Shown piece by piece: positions 38,148 through 46,675 of a stretch of DNA of 64,000 bases (positions are counted from its first letter, which is position 1; the number at the start of each line of letters is the position of its first letter). Origin of the DNA: an uncultured Pseudomonadales bacterium. GTDB lineage: Bacteria; Pseudomonadota; Gammaproteobacteria; Pseudomonadales; Azotimanducaceae. Where the stretch lies: contig CATOTI010000002.1 of assembly GCA_951813295.1 (NCBI GenBank), forward strand, positions 124,001 to 188,000. The letters are read 5' to 3'. The notes under the pieces are model-generated. The model ran no database searches. It was given only the letters and a program-made list of their open reading frames with translations, and was not told the origin of the DNA. Position numbers and translations under genes: made by a program.

Positions 38148-39233
38148 CTAAAGATCGATCGTGATGGGCGATCCGTCGATATCAAGGACGCCGACGGAGT
38201 ACCGGCGCGCGTCGTCGAGCGAATACTCGCCCGTGGCGACGTGCGGATAGATGTCCGAGATGTGGAAAACCTCGACACGATGCTCTCCGGCCGTGGGCCC
38301 GTGTGCCGTATCGATCCAAAAGGCACCATCGGCACCGCGATTGAATCTCGCCCGCGCGAGCGGCGCGTCTTCGTCGGTCGGCGTGAAAGTCACCCAACCC
38401 ATGCCCATCGATCCCCCGGCAAGCCGTACTTTGCCCGAAACCGCGATCCTCCGTTTCGGCGTCATGAATCCCATTCGTCGCGCCCAGTGCTCGAAGAGGT
38501 TCGTCCACCGCTTAAAATCCGGGTCGCCGGCACCCAGTCCACCACCGTGCTCCCCGAAACCGAATACGTGCAGTTCGCTCGCCACGCCCGCGCGAAGCAG
38601 CGCGTCGTAGAAGAGCGTCGACTGATGCGCCGGAACGATCGCGTCTTCATGTGTATGAACGATGAATGCGGGCGGTGTGTCCTCGCGAACCAGCACGTCC
38701 GTCGGTGTGTACTCGTCCGCTTTGCGGCCGCGCGCCAATCCATTCGTCACCGCGTAGACCGGCACCAGGAAATCGGGTCGACTCGACTCCCGCTCGATCG
38801 CGTCAGTGGCGTCTGCCGCGCCTTCATCCCAGTGGGTGCCGACCATCGTCGTCAGATGGCCGCCGGCGGAAAAGCCGAGGAAACCCACACGACCGGGGTC
38901 GATACCGAACCGTTCCGCATTCGCACGAGCAAATCGAATGGCACGCAAGCCATCGAGTTTCGAGACGGCGCTGTGATATCGCTCGCCGACGCGATAGCGG
39001 AGCACGAGTGCCACAAAACCGATCCGGTTCAGAAAACGGGCGACCTGCAAGCCTTCGTGATCCGACGCGAGGATCCGGTAACCACCACCCGGCGCCACGA
39101 CCACCGCGCCGCCATGGCCTTTGGCCGGGCGATGTACGGTGACCTGGGGCGTATCGAGCGGCTGCCCGTTTGTACCCGGTAGCGCTTCGGGCGGGTCGCC
39201 TTCCCAGAGGGGAATCGTCTCGTAGTGAATCAT
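38148..39233 (-). CDS. alpha/beta hydrolase (acetyl-esterase/BD-FAE type)
   Basis: 361 residues from ATG 39231-39233, two bases after the SDR stop. It has the oxyanion region VVVAPGGGYRILA and the nucleophile Ser122 in GFLGFSAGGHL; acid and base lie in THEDAIVPAHQS and GEHGGG. This is the xylan/acetyl-esterase-like group. The C-terminal 100 residues (VSGKVRLAGGSMGMGWVTFTP) form a separate carboxypeptidase-regulatory-like beta-sandwich. No signal peptide is visible, so a cytoplasmic role is likely. Confidence 0.85.
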   Translation of the reverse strand: MIHYETIPLWEGDPPEALPGTNGQPLDTPQVTVHRPAKGHGGAVVVAPGGGYRILASDHEGLQVARFLNRIGFVALVLRYRVGERYHSAVSKLDGLRAIRFARANAERFGIDPGRVGFLGFSAGGHLTTMVGTHWDEGAADATDAIERESSRPDFLVPVYAVTNGLARGRKADEYTPTDVLVREDTPPAFIVHTHEDAIVPAHQSTLFYDALLRAGVASELHVFGFGEHGGGLGAGDPDFKRWTNLFEHWARRMGFMTPKRRIAVSGKVRLAGGSMGMGWVTFTPTDEDAPLARARFNRGADGAFWIDTAHGPTAGEHRVEVFHISDIYPHVATGEYSLDDARRYSVGVLDIDGSPITIDL

Positions 39234-39235
39234 GG

Positions 39236-40030
39236 TCAACCGATCGTCGTCGCGCCGCCGTCGCAAGGCAGCGTGACGCCGGTGAGATACGAACCTGCTC
39301 GCGAGGAAAGAAAAATCGTGAGTCCCGCTGCGTCTTCCATCCTTCCCCATCGCTTCATCGGAAAGCTAGCCGTGACTTCCTGGTCGAGCTCCTCGGTCGC
39401 GTAGAGGGGCGCGGTCATCTTCGACTTGAACGGCCCCGGCGCGATCACGTTCACGTTGATGTGATCCGCCATCAGGTCCCGGGCGAGCTGTGCGGAGAGC
39501 TGGTTGAGCCCCGCCTTGGCGGCGACGTAGGAATAGTTCCTGAGATTCGATGGCTTGAGGCTGTTGACCGATGAAATATTGATCACCGACGCCCGCTGCT
39601 CGGCACTCGCCGCGGCGCGCAGTTGCGGAAGCAGTTTCTGCATCAGAAAGAACGGGCTCTTGAGGTCGAGATTGACGATGCGATCCCAGGCCTTCTCGTG
39701 GAACTCATCGACGTCGAGACTCCACGTCAGCCCCGCGTTGTTGACGAGGATATCGAGCTTGTCCTCGCGCGCCTGGATCGCACTTGCGAGCACCTCACAA
39801 CCTTCCAGCGTGCTGATATCGCAAGGAATCGCGATGCAGTCGCCGTAAGGCGCGAGTTCGCGCTCCGCTTCTTCGCAAGCCTCGACTTTGCGTGACGAGA
39901 TGTAGACCCGGGCACCGGCACGGACGAGCCCCTCCGCGATCATCAAACCGATGCCGCGGGAACCGCCCGTGACGAGAGCCACCTTCCCGCGGACACCAAA
40001 CAGGTGCTCGTAAAACGACGCGTCCGTCAT
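39236..40030 (-). CDS. short-chain dehydrogenase/reductase
   Basis: 264 residues; ATG 40028-40030 has GTGGGGGAT directly upstream. Classical SDR: TGGSRGIG nucleotide-binding motif, NNAG, the serine in NISSVNS, catalytic YSYVAAK (Tyr and Lys) and the terminal GVTLPCDGGATT. Likely a gluconate-5-dehydrogenase/3-oxoacyl reductase-type enzyme using NAD(P)H. Part of the eight-gene run; substrate unknown. Confidence 0.93.
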   Translation of the reverse strand: MTDASFYEHLFGVRGKVALVTGGSRGIGLMIAEGLVRAGARVYISSRKVEACEEAERELAPYGDCIAIPCDISTLEGCEVLASAIQAREDKLDILVNNAGLTWSLDVDEFHEKAWDRIVNLDLKSPFFLMQKLLPQLRAAASAEQRASVINISSVNSLKPSNLRNYSYVAAKAGLNQLSAQLARDLMADHINVNVIAPGPFKSKMTAPLYATEELDQEVTASFPMKRWGRMEDAAGLTIFLSSRAGSYLTGVTLPCDGGATTIG

Positions 40031-40061
40031 ATCCCCCACTTCCGATGCCAAACGGGCGATT

Positions 40062-41165
40062 CTACCAGCCGTTCACCCGCGGCCAGATCGTCATCTCGTC
40101 GTCGAGCAGGCGGTACTCGGCGTAGGCGGCCGCCGTCATGCAAGCATGGTTCGGGATCACCCGAACGCGGCTACCCACCATCAAGCGGTCGAACGGCGGC
40201 GGTTCACCACCCGCGCACGCCAGCATCCCGTGCTCCTGATTGACGTCGGCGACGATGACGTCCGGATGGTCCATGATCCGCCCGTAACCTTCACCGACTT
40301 CGCCGCGATCCTTGGATAGCGCGAGGCCGCCAGCGTCGATCAGGACGTACCCGGCGCGGCGGTTGTGTCCAATGACGGTCGCGTCGACGAAGAGCGCCAG
40401 ATCGTCGTTTGCGCAGGTGCCGAGGCGAACCTGATCGAGGTCGCCGAACATATACACCCCGGGACGCATTTCGGTGACGCCCGTCAGGTGTTCGGCATGC
40501 ACCATCGTCGGGGTCGAGCCGACGGAGACCTGCGGACAATCGATGTGCGCGGCCCGGATCCGATCCGCCGCACGCACGACCTTCGCTCGCTCCATCTCGG
40601 CCACCCGACGGATCGCCGCTATGTCTGTGCAGTGATACGAGTGCCCCGCATGCGTGAGCACGCCGGCAAAGGCGAGATTCGTCGCGCCGTCGATCGCGCC
40701 GGCGATGGAGACGAGTTCACCACCGTCCGCTTCGACCCCGGCCCGGCCGGCGCCGCAATCAATCTCGATCCAGAACGGCAGCACCCGATCGTGGCCACGC
40801 GTGGCTGCGTCGACCTCTCCGACGGCCGCGTCGACCTCTCCGACGATCGCGAGACTGTCGCCGATGACCCCGATGCGCGCATCGATCGCCATCACATCGG
40901 CCACCTTGCCCGGAACGATCCCGACCGCGTAGGTGATGTCGCGTATCCCGTGATCCGCGAAATACCTCGCCTCGGCGAGTGTCGAAACCGTGATCCCGCC
41001 GAACTGGCCCGCGGTCGCCAAACGGGCAACGTCGATCGACTTCGCCGTCTTCATGTGGGGGCGAAGACGCACACCTAAATCACGCGCCCTTCGGGCCATC
41101 CGCCGACAGTTGGCCTCGACTTTGTCTTTGTCGAGGCGCAACTGGGGTGTCAGCCCGAACGTCAC
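40062..41165 (-). CDS. D-threonine aldolase/D-serine dehydratase (DSD1)-like PLP enzyme
   Basis: 367 residues starting at GTG 41163-41165, one base after the symporter stop. It has an alanine-racemase-type N-terminal barrel with the PLP lysine in RLRPHMKTAKS. The C-terminal domain has the HAEHLTGVTEMRPG and PNHAC metal site typical of zinc/manganese-dependent D-threo-hydroxyaspartate dehydratases and D-threonine aldolases. It would cleave or deaminate D-beta-hydroxy amino acids. An internal 21-base tandem duplication gives VGEVDAAVGEVDAA at about residues 104-117. Next to the symporter, it suggests uptake and breakdown of such a compound. Confidence 0.88.
   Translation of the reverse strand: MTFGLTPQLRLDKDKVEANCRRMARRARDLGVRLRPHMKTAKSIDVARLATAGQFGGITVSTLAEARYFADHGIRDITYAVGIVPGKVADVMAIDARIGVIGDSLAIVGEVDAAVGEVDAATRGHDRVLPFWIEIDCGAGRAGVEADGGELVSIAGAIDGATNLAFAGVLTHAGHSYHCTDIAAIRRVAEMERAKVVRAADRIRAAHIDCPQVSVGSTPTMVHAEHLTGVTEMRPGVYMFGDLDQVRLGTCANDDLALFVDATVIGHNRRAGYVLIDAGGLALSKDRGEVGEGYGRIMDHPDVIVADVNQEHGMLACAGGEPPPFDRLMVGSRVRVIPNHACMTAAAYAEYRLLDDEMTIWPRVNGW
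40807..40845. repeat. 21-base-period tandem duplication within the DSD1-like gene
   Basis: An 18-base unit (GCGTCGACCTCTCCGACG) recurs at 40807-40824 and 40828-40845, a period of 21 bases that keeps the frame. It duplicates the heptad-like VGEVDAA in the protein. Confidence 0.85.
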
Positions 41166-41166
41166 C

Positions 41167-42729
41167 TCAAGCCGGGTCGAACATCGCGCGCAGGTGTTCG
41201 TCCGGCAACGGTTGCGTCGCCTTCGAAACCGCCCATGTCGCGAGGATCGAGACCGCCTCGCCCATCGCCGCACAGCTATAGGGATTCGGCCCTTCGGCAT
41301 GGAGCCAGGCGACGACCGTGTGGAGCATGCCGCCGGACGAAAACCAGGCGGGGTCGAGCAACTGCGTGTGCAAGACGAGGAAAACGAAGAAGCCGGACGC
41401 GAGACCCGCATAAGCACCCCGCTTGGTAACGCCACGCCACAACGCCCCGATGACGAGCGGACCCGCAAACGCCGCCATCATCCCGCCGTTGCCGATCCAG
41501 ACGATGAGCGCGATGTTCACGTCGATCAACGCCCACGCCATGCCCGTACAGATGATGAGGACGACGACCGTACTGACACGGGAAATACTGAGGACACGAC
41601 GGTCGACCTCCTCTTCCGAAAGATCGGGGGTGCGCCACGGAACGTAGGTTCGGCGATACAGGTCGTTGGCAATGATCTGCGACGACGATACGACGAGACC
41701 ATCCGCCGTCGACATGATCGCCGCCAATACGCCGACACCGATGAGTGCGGCGAGCCAGGTCGGGAAGAGCTCGATGAAGAGCAACGGCAGTGACTGGTTG
41801 GGGTTACCGCCATCGCCGAGGAGCGCATCCCCGAGCACGGCGCGGGCGATCAAGCCACCCAAACCCAACATGCCGAGCGTCAGACCGAAGATGAACGCGA
41901 GTTTGATGAAGGACTTCTGCTGATCCGTGCCCTTGAGCGCCCAAAGCTTGTTACCAAGATGCGGCAACAGCCCCAGGGGGATGTGAGCAAAAAGGATCGC
42001 CACGATCGACCACCAGCTGTGATAGAGCGGTGTCTCCACGTTCAACAGGCTCACGAGATTGACGTTCTGCTCACCGATATTGTCGATGATGCCCATCATC
42101 CCCCCGTCGACCCCCGCGCCGACGATGAACATCACGATCACGACGATCGCGAGGATGATCATCATGAAGCCCTGTACGCCGTCGGTCATGATGTCGGCGT
42201 GCGCGCCGCCCATCGCGACGTAGACCAGCAATACCCCGGTGGTGATGATCAGCGCCCAAATGGGCGGCAATCCGAGCATCACCTCGAACATGACCAGCCC
42301 CGAGACGAGCTGTCCGGCGAGATAGAAGAACAGGACGAGCGAGAAGAGGGACACCAGCACGCGAATCCCGTCGGATTGGAACCGATCGCCGAGGTATTCC
42401 GGGATCGACCGGTTGCCGAACCGGTTGCCGGACGTCGCGATCAAACGCATCGAGATCAAGACACCGAAATAGACGCCCGCCGGATAGAGGAAATTGCCCC
42501 ATTGCGACGGGACACCCCACTCGTAGCCGAGCCCGGGGCTACCGAGAAACGTCGCACCGCTCGCCGTCGTCGCGGCAAAAGCAAACGCGAGAAACACCGG
42601 CCCATACCCGCCCCGCGCAACCGCGAAGTCGTCCGCGTGGGCGACCTTTTTTTGGCCGATGTAGCCAATCGCCAACATGCCGCCGATGTAGACGACCAGA
42701 AAAATCCACGACCACGTAATGAGTGACAA
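41167..42729 (-). CDS. sodium:solute symporter (SSS) family transporter
   Basis: 520 residues from a TTG at 42727-42729 with GGAGG five bases upstream; a longer frame exists but is not supported. About 13 hydrophobic segments fit the SSS fold (WSWIFLVVYIGGMLAIGYIG, VLFFYLAGQLVSGLVM, IWALIITTGVLLVYVAMGGAHADIMTD, MMIILAIVVIVMFIVG). It contains the family signature around GQKKVAHADDF and ATTASGATFLGSPG. It probably imports a small acid or amino acid with sodium. First gene of the eight-gene minus-strand run and adjacent to the PLP enzyme. Confidence 0.9.
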   Translation of the reverse strand: MSLITWSWIFLVVYIGGMLAIGYIGQKKVAHADDFAVARGGYGPVFLAFAFAATTASGATFLGSPGLGYEWGVPSQWGNFLYPAGVYFGVLISMRLIATSGNRFGNRSIPEYLGDRFQSDGIRVLVSLFSLVLFFYLAGQLVSGLVMFEVMLGLPPIWALIITTGVLLVYVAMGGAHADIMTDGVQGFMMIILAIVVIVMFIVGAGVDGGMMGIIDNIGEQNVNLVSLLNVETPLYHSWWSIVAILFAHIPLGLLPHLGNKLWALKGTDQQKSFIKLAFIFGLTLGMLGLGGLIARAVLGDALLGDGGNPNQSLPLLFIELFPTWLAALIGVGVLAAIMSTADGLVVSSSQIIANDLYRRTYVPWRTPDLSEEEVDRRVLSISRVSTVVVLIICTGMAWALIDVNIALIVWIGNGGMMAAFAGPLVIGALWRGVTKRGAYAGLASGFFVFLVLHTQLLDPAWFSSGGMLHTVVAWLHAEGPNPYSCAAMGEAVSILATWAVSKATQPLPDEHLRAMFDPA

Positions 42730-42884
42730 GGACACCTCCCCCGATTTTCCGCGCACCGTTCGTCGAGCGGTCCAGCCGTCCCGACAATATCCGTACCATT
42801 TGCAACGGCGCTCAATTGACGCGCGTTTTAACCTGATTCGGCTCATCATTTACAGCGAGTTGGCGAGAAGACTTGAGAGATTCT

Positions 42885-43292
42885 GTGCGCCCGTTCCGAA
42901 CAACCGACATCGAAGCGGCCCTCGAACTGTGGGACCGTACCGAAGGACTCGGCATCGATCAGTCCGACGATCCCCGGGCGCTGAAGCGTTTCCTGCGTGC
43001 AAACGCGGGGCTTTCGTTCGTGCTCGACGGCGAAGCCGGGCTCATCGGCACCGTCCTTTGCGGCCATGACGGACGGCGCGGTTGCATCTACCACCTCGCG
43101 GTGGACACGAACATCCGGCGACGCCGCCTCGGCGAGCGCCTCGTCGACCGGGCGATGGCAGCGCTCCGCGCTCAAGGCATCACGAAGTGCCACGCCCACG
43201 TCTACCGCGACAACCCCTACGGACTGCTCTTCTGGGAACGCCAGGGTTGGCGTATCCGCGACGAACTCAACCTCTACTCGAAGATGACGTAA
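42885..43292 (+). CDS. GNAT-family N-acetyltransferase
   Basis: 135 residues from the GTG at 42885 (VRPFRTTDIEAALELW), with GAGAGA upstream; TTG 42873 is an alternative. Acetyl-CoA-binding motif A is IYHLAVDTNIRRRRLGERLVDRAM, and the ending NPYGLLFWERQGW is standard for RimI-like GNATs. Divergent from the symporter; its stop overlaps the prpF start as TAATG, so they are coupled. Confidence 0.88.
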   Translation: MRPFRTTDIEAALELWDRTEGLGIDQSDDPRALKRFLRANAGLSFVLDGEAGLIGTVLCGHDGRRGCIYHLAVDTNIRRRRLGERLVDRAMAALRAQGITKCHAHVYRDNPYGLLFWERQGWRIRDELNLYSKMT

Positions 43293-44395
43293 TGCAGACG
43301 CTCGAGACGGTTTTTGTGCGCGGCGGTACGAGCAAAGGTCTCTTCTTTCGTGCCGAGGATCTCCCGGACGATCCCAATGAGCGCGACGCGCTCCTCTGCC
43401 GCGCGATGGGATCGCCCGATAACTACCAGATGCAGCTCGACGGGATGGGCGGCGGGATCTCATCGCTCTCGAAAGTCGTTTTCGTCGAACGGAGTACAAC
43501 CCCGGGCGTCGACCTCGACTACACGTTCGGGCAGGTGTCGGTCGATGCTGCGGCAATCGACTATTCAGCCAACTGCGGCAACCTCACGTCCGCCGTCGCG
43601 CCCTTCGCGCTCTACGCCGGGCTCGTGTCCGCGCCGAGCGACTCTCGCCAGGCCTTCGTCCTGCACAACCGGAATCTCGGATCGAGGATCTCTGCGCGTT
43701 TCGCCACGCGTGACGGTCAATACGATCCAGCCGGCGCCCCCAGGGCCGTCATCCCGGGCGTCGCCGGCGAAGGGGCCGCGATCGACCTGAGCTTCGCGGA
43801 CGCTGCAGAGATCAAGGCGATACCGAGCGGAAACGTCGAGGACGTCATTGCTTTCGATACGTCGACGATCAGAGCTTCGATCGTCTTCGCTTCGGCACCC
43901 GTCGTGTTCGTTCGCGCGGCCGATCTCGGTATCCAGGCGATCCGACCTGCCAACGAACACGACAACAACACCGCACTACTCGATTCCCTCGACAAGATCC
44001 GTCGCGCCGCCGCCGTCGTCAGCGGGCTCGCCGATACGCCGTCCGCCGTCCCGCTCGCAAGCCCGAAGATCGCGATGGTCTTCGAGCCCCACGACTATCG
44101 GTCGAGCGCTGGCGTCTCCATTGCGGCCCCCGACTTCGACGTCGGCATACAGATGGTCTCGATGGAACGCCCGCACCGCTCGATCACGCTTACGGGCGCC
44201 ATGTGCACGGCGGCGGCCGCGGCAATTGAAGGAACGTGTGTCGCGGCTCTCGCCGCATGCCGGGCGGAAACGATTCGTATCGGTCACCCCGCGGGCGTCA
44301 TGCGCGCCGGGGCGGATGTCGCCGACGGTCTGGTTCGATCGGTAAGCGTCGTTCGCACCGCAAGACTGCTGATGGCGGGCCGAGTGTTCGTCTGA
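43292..44395 (+). CDS. PrpF-family isomerase (methylaconitate-type)
   Basis: 367 residues. The DAP-epimerase-like two-domain fold is indicated by FVRGGTSKGLFFRAEDLP at the N-terminus, DGMGGGISSLSKV, the catalytic DYSANCGNLTSAVAPFA (Cys95) and IRIGHPAGVM near the end. PrpF isomerises trans- and cis-aconitate-type double bonds, mainly 2-methylaconitate in the methylcitrate cycle. Without prpBCD nearby, another unsaturated tricarboxylate or 4-oxalomesaconate is equally possible. Confidence 0.85.
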   Translation: MQTLETVFVRGGTSKGLFFRAEDLPDDPNERDALLCRAMGSPDNYQMQLDGMGGGISSLSKVVFVERSTTPGVDLDYTFGQVSVDAAAIDYSANCGNLTSAVAPFALYAGLVSAPSDSRQAFVLHNRNLGSRISARFATRDGQYDPAGAPRAVIPGVAGEGAAIDLSFADAAEIKAIPSGNVEDVIAFDTSTIRASIVFASAPVVFVRAADLGIQAIRPANEHDNNTALLDSLDKIRRAAAVVSGLADTPSAVPLASPKIAMVFEPHDYRSSAGVSIAAPDFDVGIQMVSMERPHRSITLTGAMCTAAAAAIEGTCVAALAACRAETIRIGHPAGVMRAGADVADGLVRSVSVVRTARLLMAGRVFV

Positions 44396-44489
44396 TCGAG
44401 GCCATCCTCGCCGTGCCGGACCATCCGTTCGTCACCCGCGCCGTCAGGCCATGCTAATTTATCGCCTTCGTTTTGGAGGGAACTCGACC

Positions 44490-44912
44490 GTGGCGGACTA
44501 CAACAAACCCATCCCCCCGCAGGGGCAACACAACAAGCCGTTCTGGGAAGGCGCGAAGGAAGGCAAGCTGATGCTGCCGCGCTGCACGGACTGCAATCGC
44601 GTGCACTGGTATCCCCGTCTGATCTGCCCGTTCTGCCACTCGACGAACCTCGAGTGGGTCGAAGGCAGCGGCGAGGGACGTATTCATACCTACGCCGTGC
44701 AGCACCGCGCATTCGGTGGGTGGGCCGAGGAAGTTCCGTACGTCACGGCCTTCATCGATCTGGCAGAAGGCGACCGCATGATGACCGTCCTGCGCGGCGT
44801 CGACCCCAACGATCCCGAGAGCATCAAGATCGGGGCAAAGGTGAAGGTCGAGTTCGAACAGGCGAACGAAGATTCGTTCATCCCGTTCTTTCGCGTCGTC
44901 GAGGAGGCATAA
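44490..44912 (+). CDS. zinc-ribbon/OB-fold protein (DUF35)
   Basis: 140 residues from GTG 44490, about nine bases after GGAGGG; upstream in-frame codons are unlikely to be used. The N-terminal helix HNKPFWEGAKEGKL leads to the rubredoxin-like zinc ribbon CTDC...CPFC, and the OB-fold has YAVQHRAF and TVLRGVDPND. DUF35 proteins bind acyl-CoA thiolases and are encoded beside them, as here, where the thiolase begins 2 bases after its stop. Confidence 0.92.
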   Translation: MADYNKPIPPQGQHNKPFWEGAKEGKLMLPRCTDCNRVHWYPRLICPFCHSTNLEWVEGSGEGRIHTYAVQHRAFGGWAEEVPYVTAFIDLAEGDRMMTVLRGVDPNDPESIKIGAKVKVEFEQANEDSFIPFFRVVEEA

Positions 44913-44914
44913 AC

Positions 44915-46156
44915 ATGGCTGCAGTCAATCTACGTAACGCCGCAGCCATGGTGGGTGCGGCCGAAGCAAACGAAATCGGCGAATTCGTCGGTCAACGCGA
45001 TCGCGTCACCTCGCTACAACTGCACATCGAGGCGATCAAAAACGTTTCCGATCAGACCGGTATCCCGATCAAGGACATCCAGGGGGTCTTTTCCACCGGC
45101 TGGACGTCCGAACTGTCGGAACACCTCGGCATCAAGCCCCGCTACCTCGACACGACCGCGGTGGGGGGCTGTTCCTTCCAGATCATGGTCCACCACGCCT
45201 TGGCGGCCATTCATGCGGGCATCATCGACATCGCCCTCATCAGCCACGGCGAAGCCGGCTCGTCTTATCGCGGCGGCGGTTACGGCGGCGGTCGCGGCGA
45301 AGTCTCACCCGGGGCGGAAATGACGTCCGCCTACGGCACGTTCGGTGCACCGTCCCAGTATGCGCACGCGATGGTGCGTCACATGCACCAGTTCGGCACG
45401 ACGCCGGAGGACTTCGCGCACATCTCGGTCGTGACCCGGCAGTGGGCACAGCTCAACCCGCGGGCAACGATGTTCACCGATCCCGACCAAGCCAACGTGC
45501 CCCTGGGTGAACGCTCGCCCAACCCGTTCGGCGGCCCGATCACGATCCAGGACGTCATGGAAGCCCGCCTGATCGCCTGGCCGTTGACGCTCCTGCATTG
45601 CTGCCTCGTCAACGACCATGGTGGCGCGGTGATCGTCGCGCGTCCGGAGATCGCCAAGAGTCTGTCGACCAATCCTGTCTGGATCACCGGCGCCGGCGAG
45701 ACGATGGGCCACCAGAACATGCTGGAGATGGAAGACTTCACCGCCACCTCCGCAGTGCGCTCGGCGAAAACGGCCTACGAGATGGCTGGGCTCTCCGCCC
45801 AAGACATGGAAATGGCGATGATCTACGACTCGTTCACGATCACCGCGGCCATCACGGCGGAAATGCTCGGCCTCGCGCCGCGCGGTGAGGGCTATAAGCT
45901 CTGGAAAAGCGGCGACGCCGCTCCCGGTGGTCGACTTCCCATCAACACCAACGGCGGCGGATTGTCGTTCAACCACTCGGGCATGTACGGCATGCAGCTT
46001 CTGGTCGAAGCCTATCGCCAGCTTTCGCGCACGGCGGAGGACGGCGTCAACGGCATCGAAGGCAAGCAGACCGACGCCACGAGCTGTGTCGTCAACGGTA
46101 CCGGCGGTACCTTGTCGACGACCGGTACGTTGGTACTGACGTCCGACGACCGCTAG
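44915..46156 (+). CDS. thiolase superfamily protein (SCP-x-like acetyl-CoA acetyltransferase)
   Basis: 413 residues; ATG 44915 with GAGGAGG before it. The family markers are TTAVGGCSFQIMVHHA (the region of the acyl-accepting cysteine), the HGEAG motif, NTNGGGLSFNHSGMYGM and the ending GTGGTLSTTG. Members of this SCP-x group act with the DUF35 partner on CoA thioesters in steroid, fatty acid or terpenoid breakdown. The catalytic histidines differ from bacterial FadA, so condensation rather than thiolysis cannot be excluded. Confidence 0.88.
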   Translation: MAAVNLRNAAAMVGAAEANEIGEFVGQRDRVTSLQLHIEAIKNVSDQTGIPIKDIQGVFSTGWTSELSEHLGIKPRYLDTTAVGGCSFQIMVHHALAAIHAGIIDIALISHGEAGSSYRGGGYGGGRGEVSPGAEMTSAYGTFGAPSQYAHAMVRHMHQFGTTPEDFAHISVVTRQWAQLNPRATMFTDPDQANVPLGERSPNPFGGPITIQDVMEARLIAWPLTLLHCCLVNDHGGAVIVARPEIAKSLSTNPVWITGAGETMGHQNMLEMEDFTATSAVRSAKTAYEMAGLSAQDMEMAMIYDSFTITAAITAEMLGLAPRGEGYKLWKSGDAAPGGRLPINTNGGGLSFNHSGMYGMQLLVEAYRQLSRTAEDGVNGIEGKQTDATSCVVNGTGGTLSTTGTLVLTSDDR

Positions 46157-46163
46157 CGCGACG

Positions 46164-46658
46164 ATGCTGGGATCAGCGGAACTGACCGCACTCGCGCAAT
46201 CCGTGGGTGCGGTTCTCAAGGAACGCGGCGAGACGGTCACCGTCGCGGAATCCGCCTGCGGCGGGCTGATCTCGGCAGCACTCCTGGCCGTTCCCGGTGC
46301 CTCGGCGTACTACGCCGGCGGCACCGTGATCTACACCTACCCTTCGCGCCGCGCATTCCTCGGCCTGACGAGCGCCGACGTCGAGGGGCTCGAGCCGATG
46401 ACGGAGGCGATGGCGAGCCGGTTCGCGACGCTCGCACGTCAGAAGCTCGACGCCGACTGGGCTCTCGTCGAACTCGGTATCGCGGGACCCACGGGATCGC
46501 GTTACGGCATCGGCGCCGGGAACGCGGTCGTCGGTATCGACGGCCCGACAAATGCGGCTCGAATGGTCAGTACCGGATCGAACGATCGAACCGCCAACAT
46601 GGATCTGTTCGCCCGCGGTGCCCTCGAATTCTTCGCGGAAACGCTGCACTCGACCTGA
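46164..46658 (+). CDS. CinA-like nicotinamide-nucleotide amidohydrolase domain protein
   Basis: 164 residues, a single C-terminal CinA (PncC) domain: TVAESACGGLISAALLAVPGAS, YYAGGTVIYTYPSR and the ELGIAGPTGSRYG nucleotide-binding loop. PncC deamidates nicotinamide mononucleotide in the pyridine nucleotide cycle. The GNAVVGIDG pattern is close to known members. Seven bases after the thiolase; it is convergent with the phytase gene. Confidence 0.85.
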   Translation: MLGSAELTALAQSVGAVLKERGETVTVAESACGGLISAALLAVPGASAYYAGGTVIYTYPSRRAFLGLTSADVEGLEPMTEAMASRFATLARQKLDADWALVELGIAGPTGSRYGIGAGNAVVGIDGPTNAARMVSTGSNDRTANMDLFARGALEFFAETLHST

Positions 46659-46675
46659 GGATCGATCTTCCAGGT

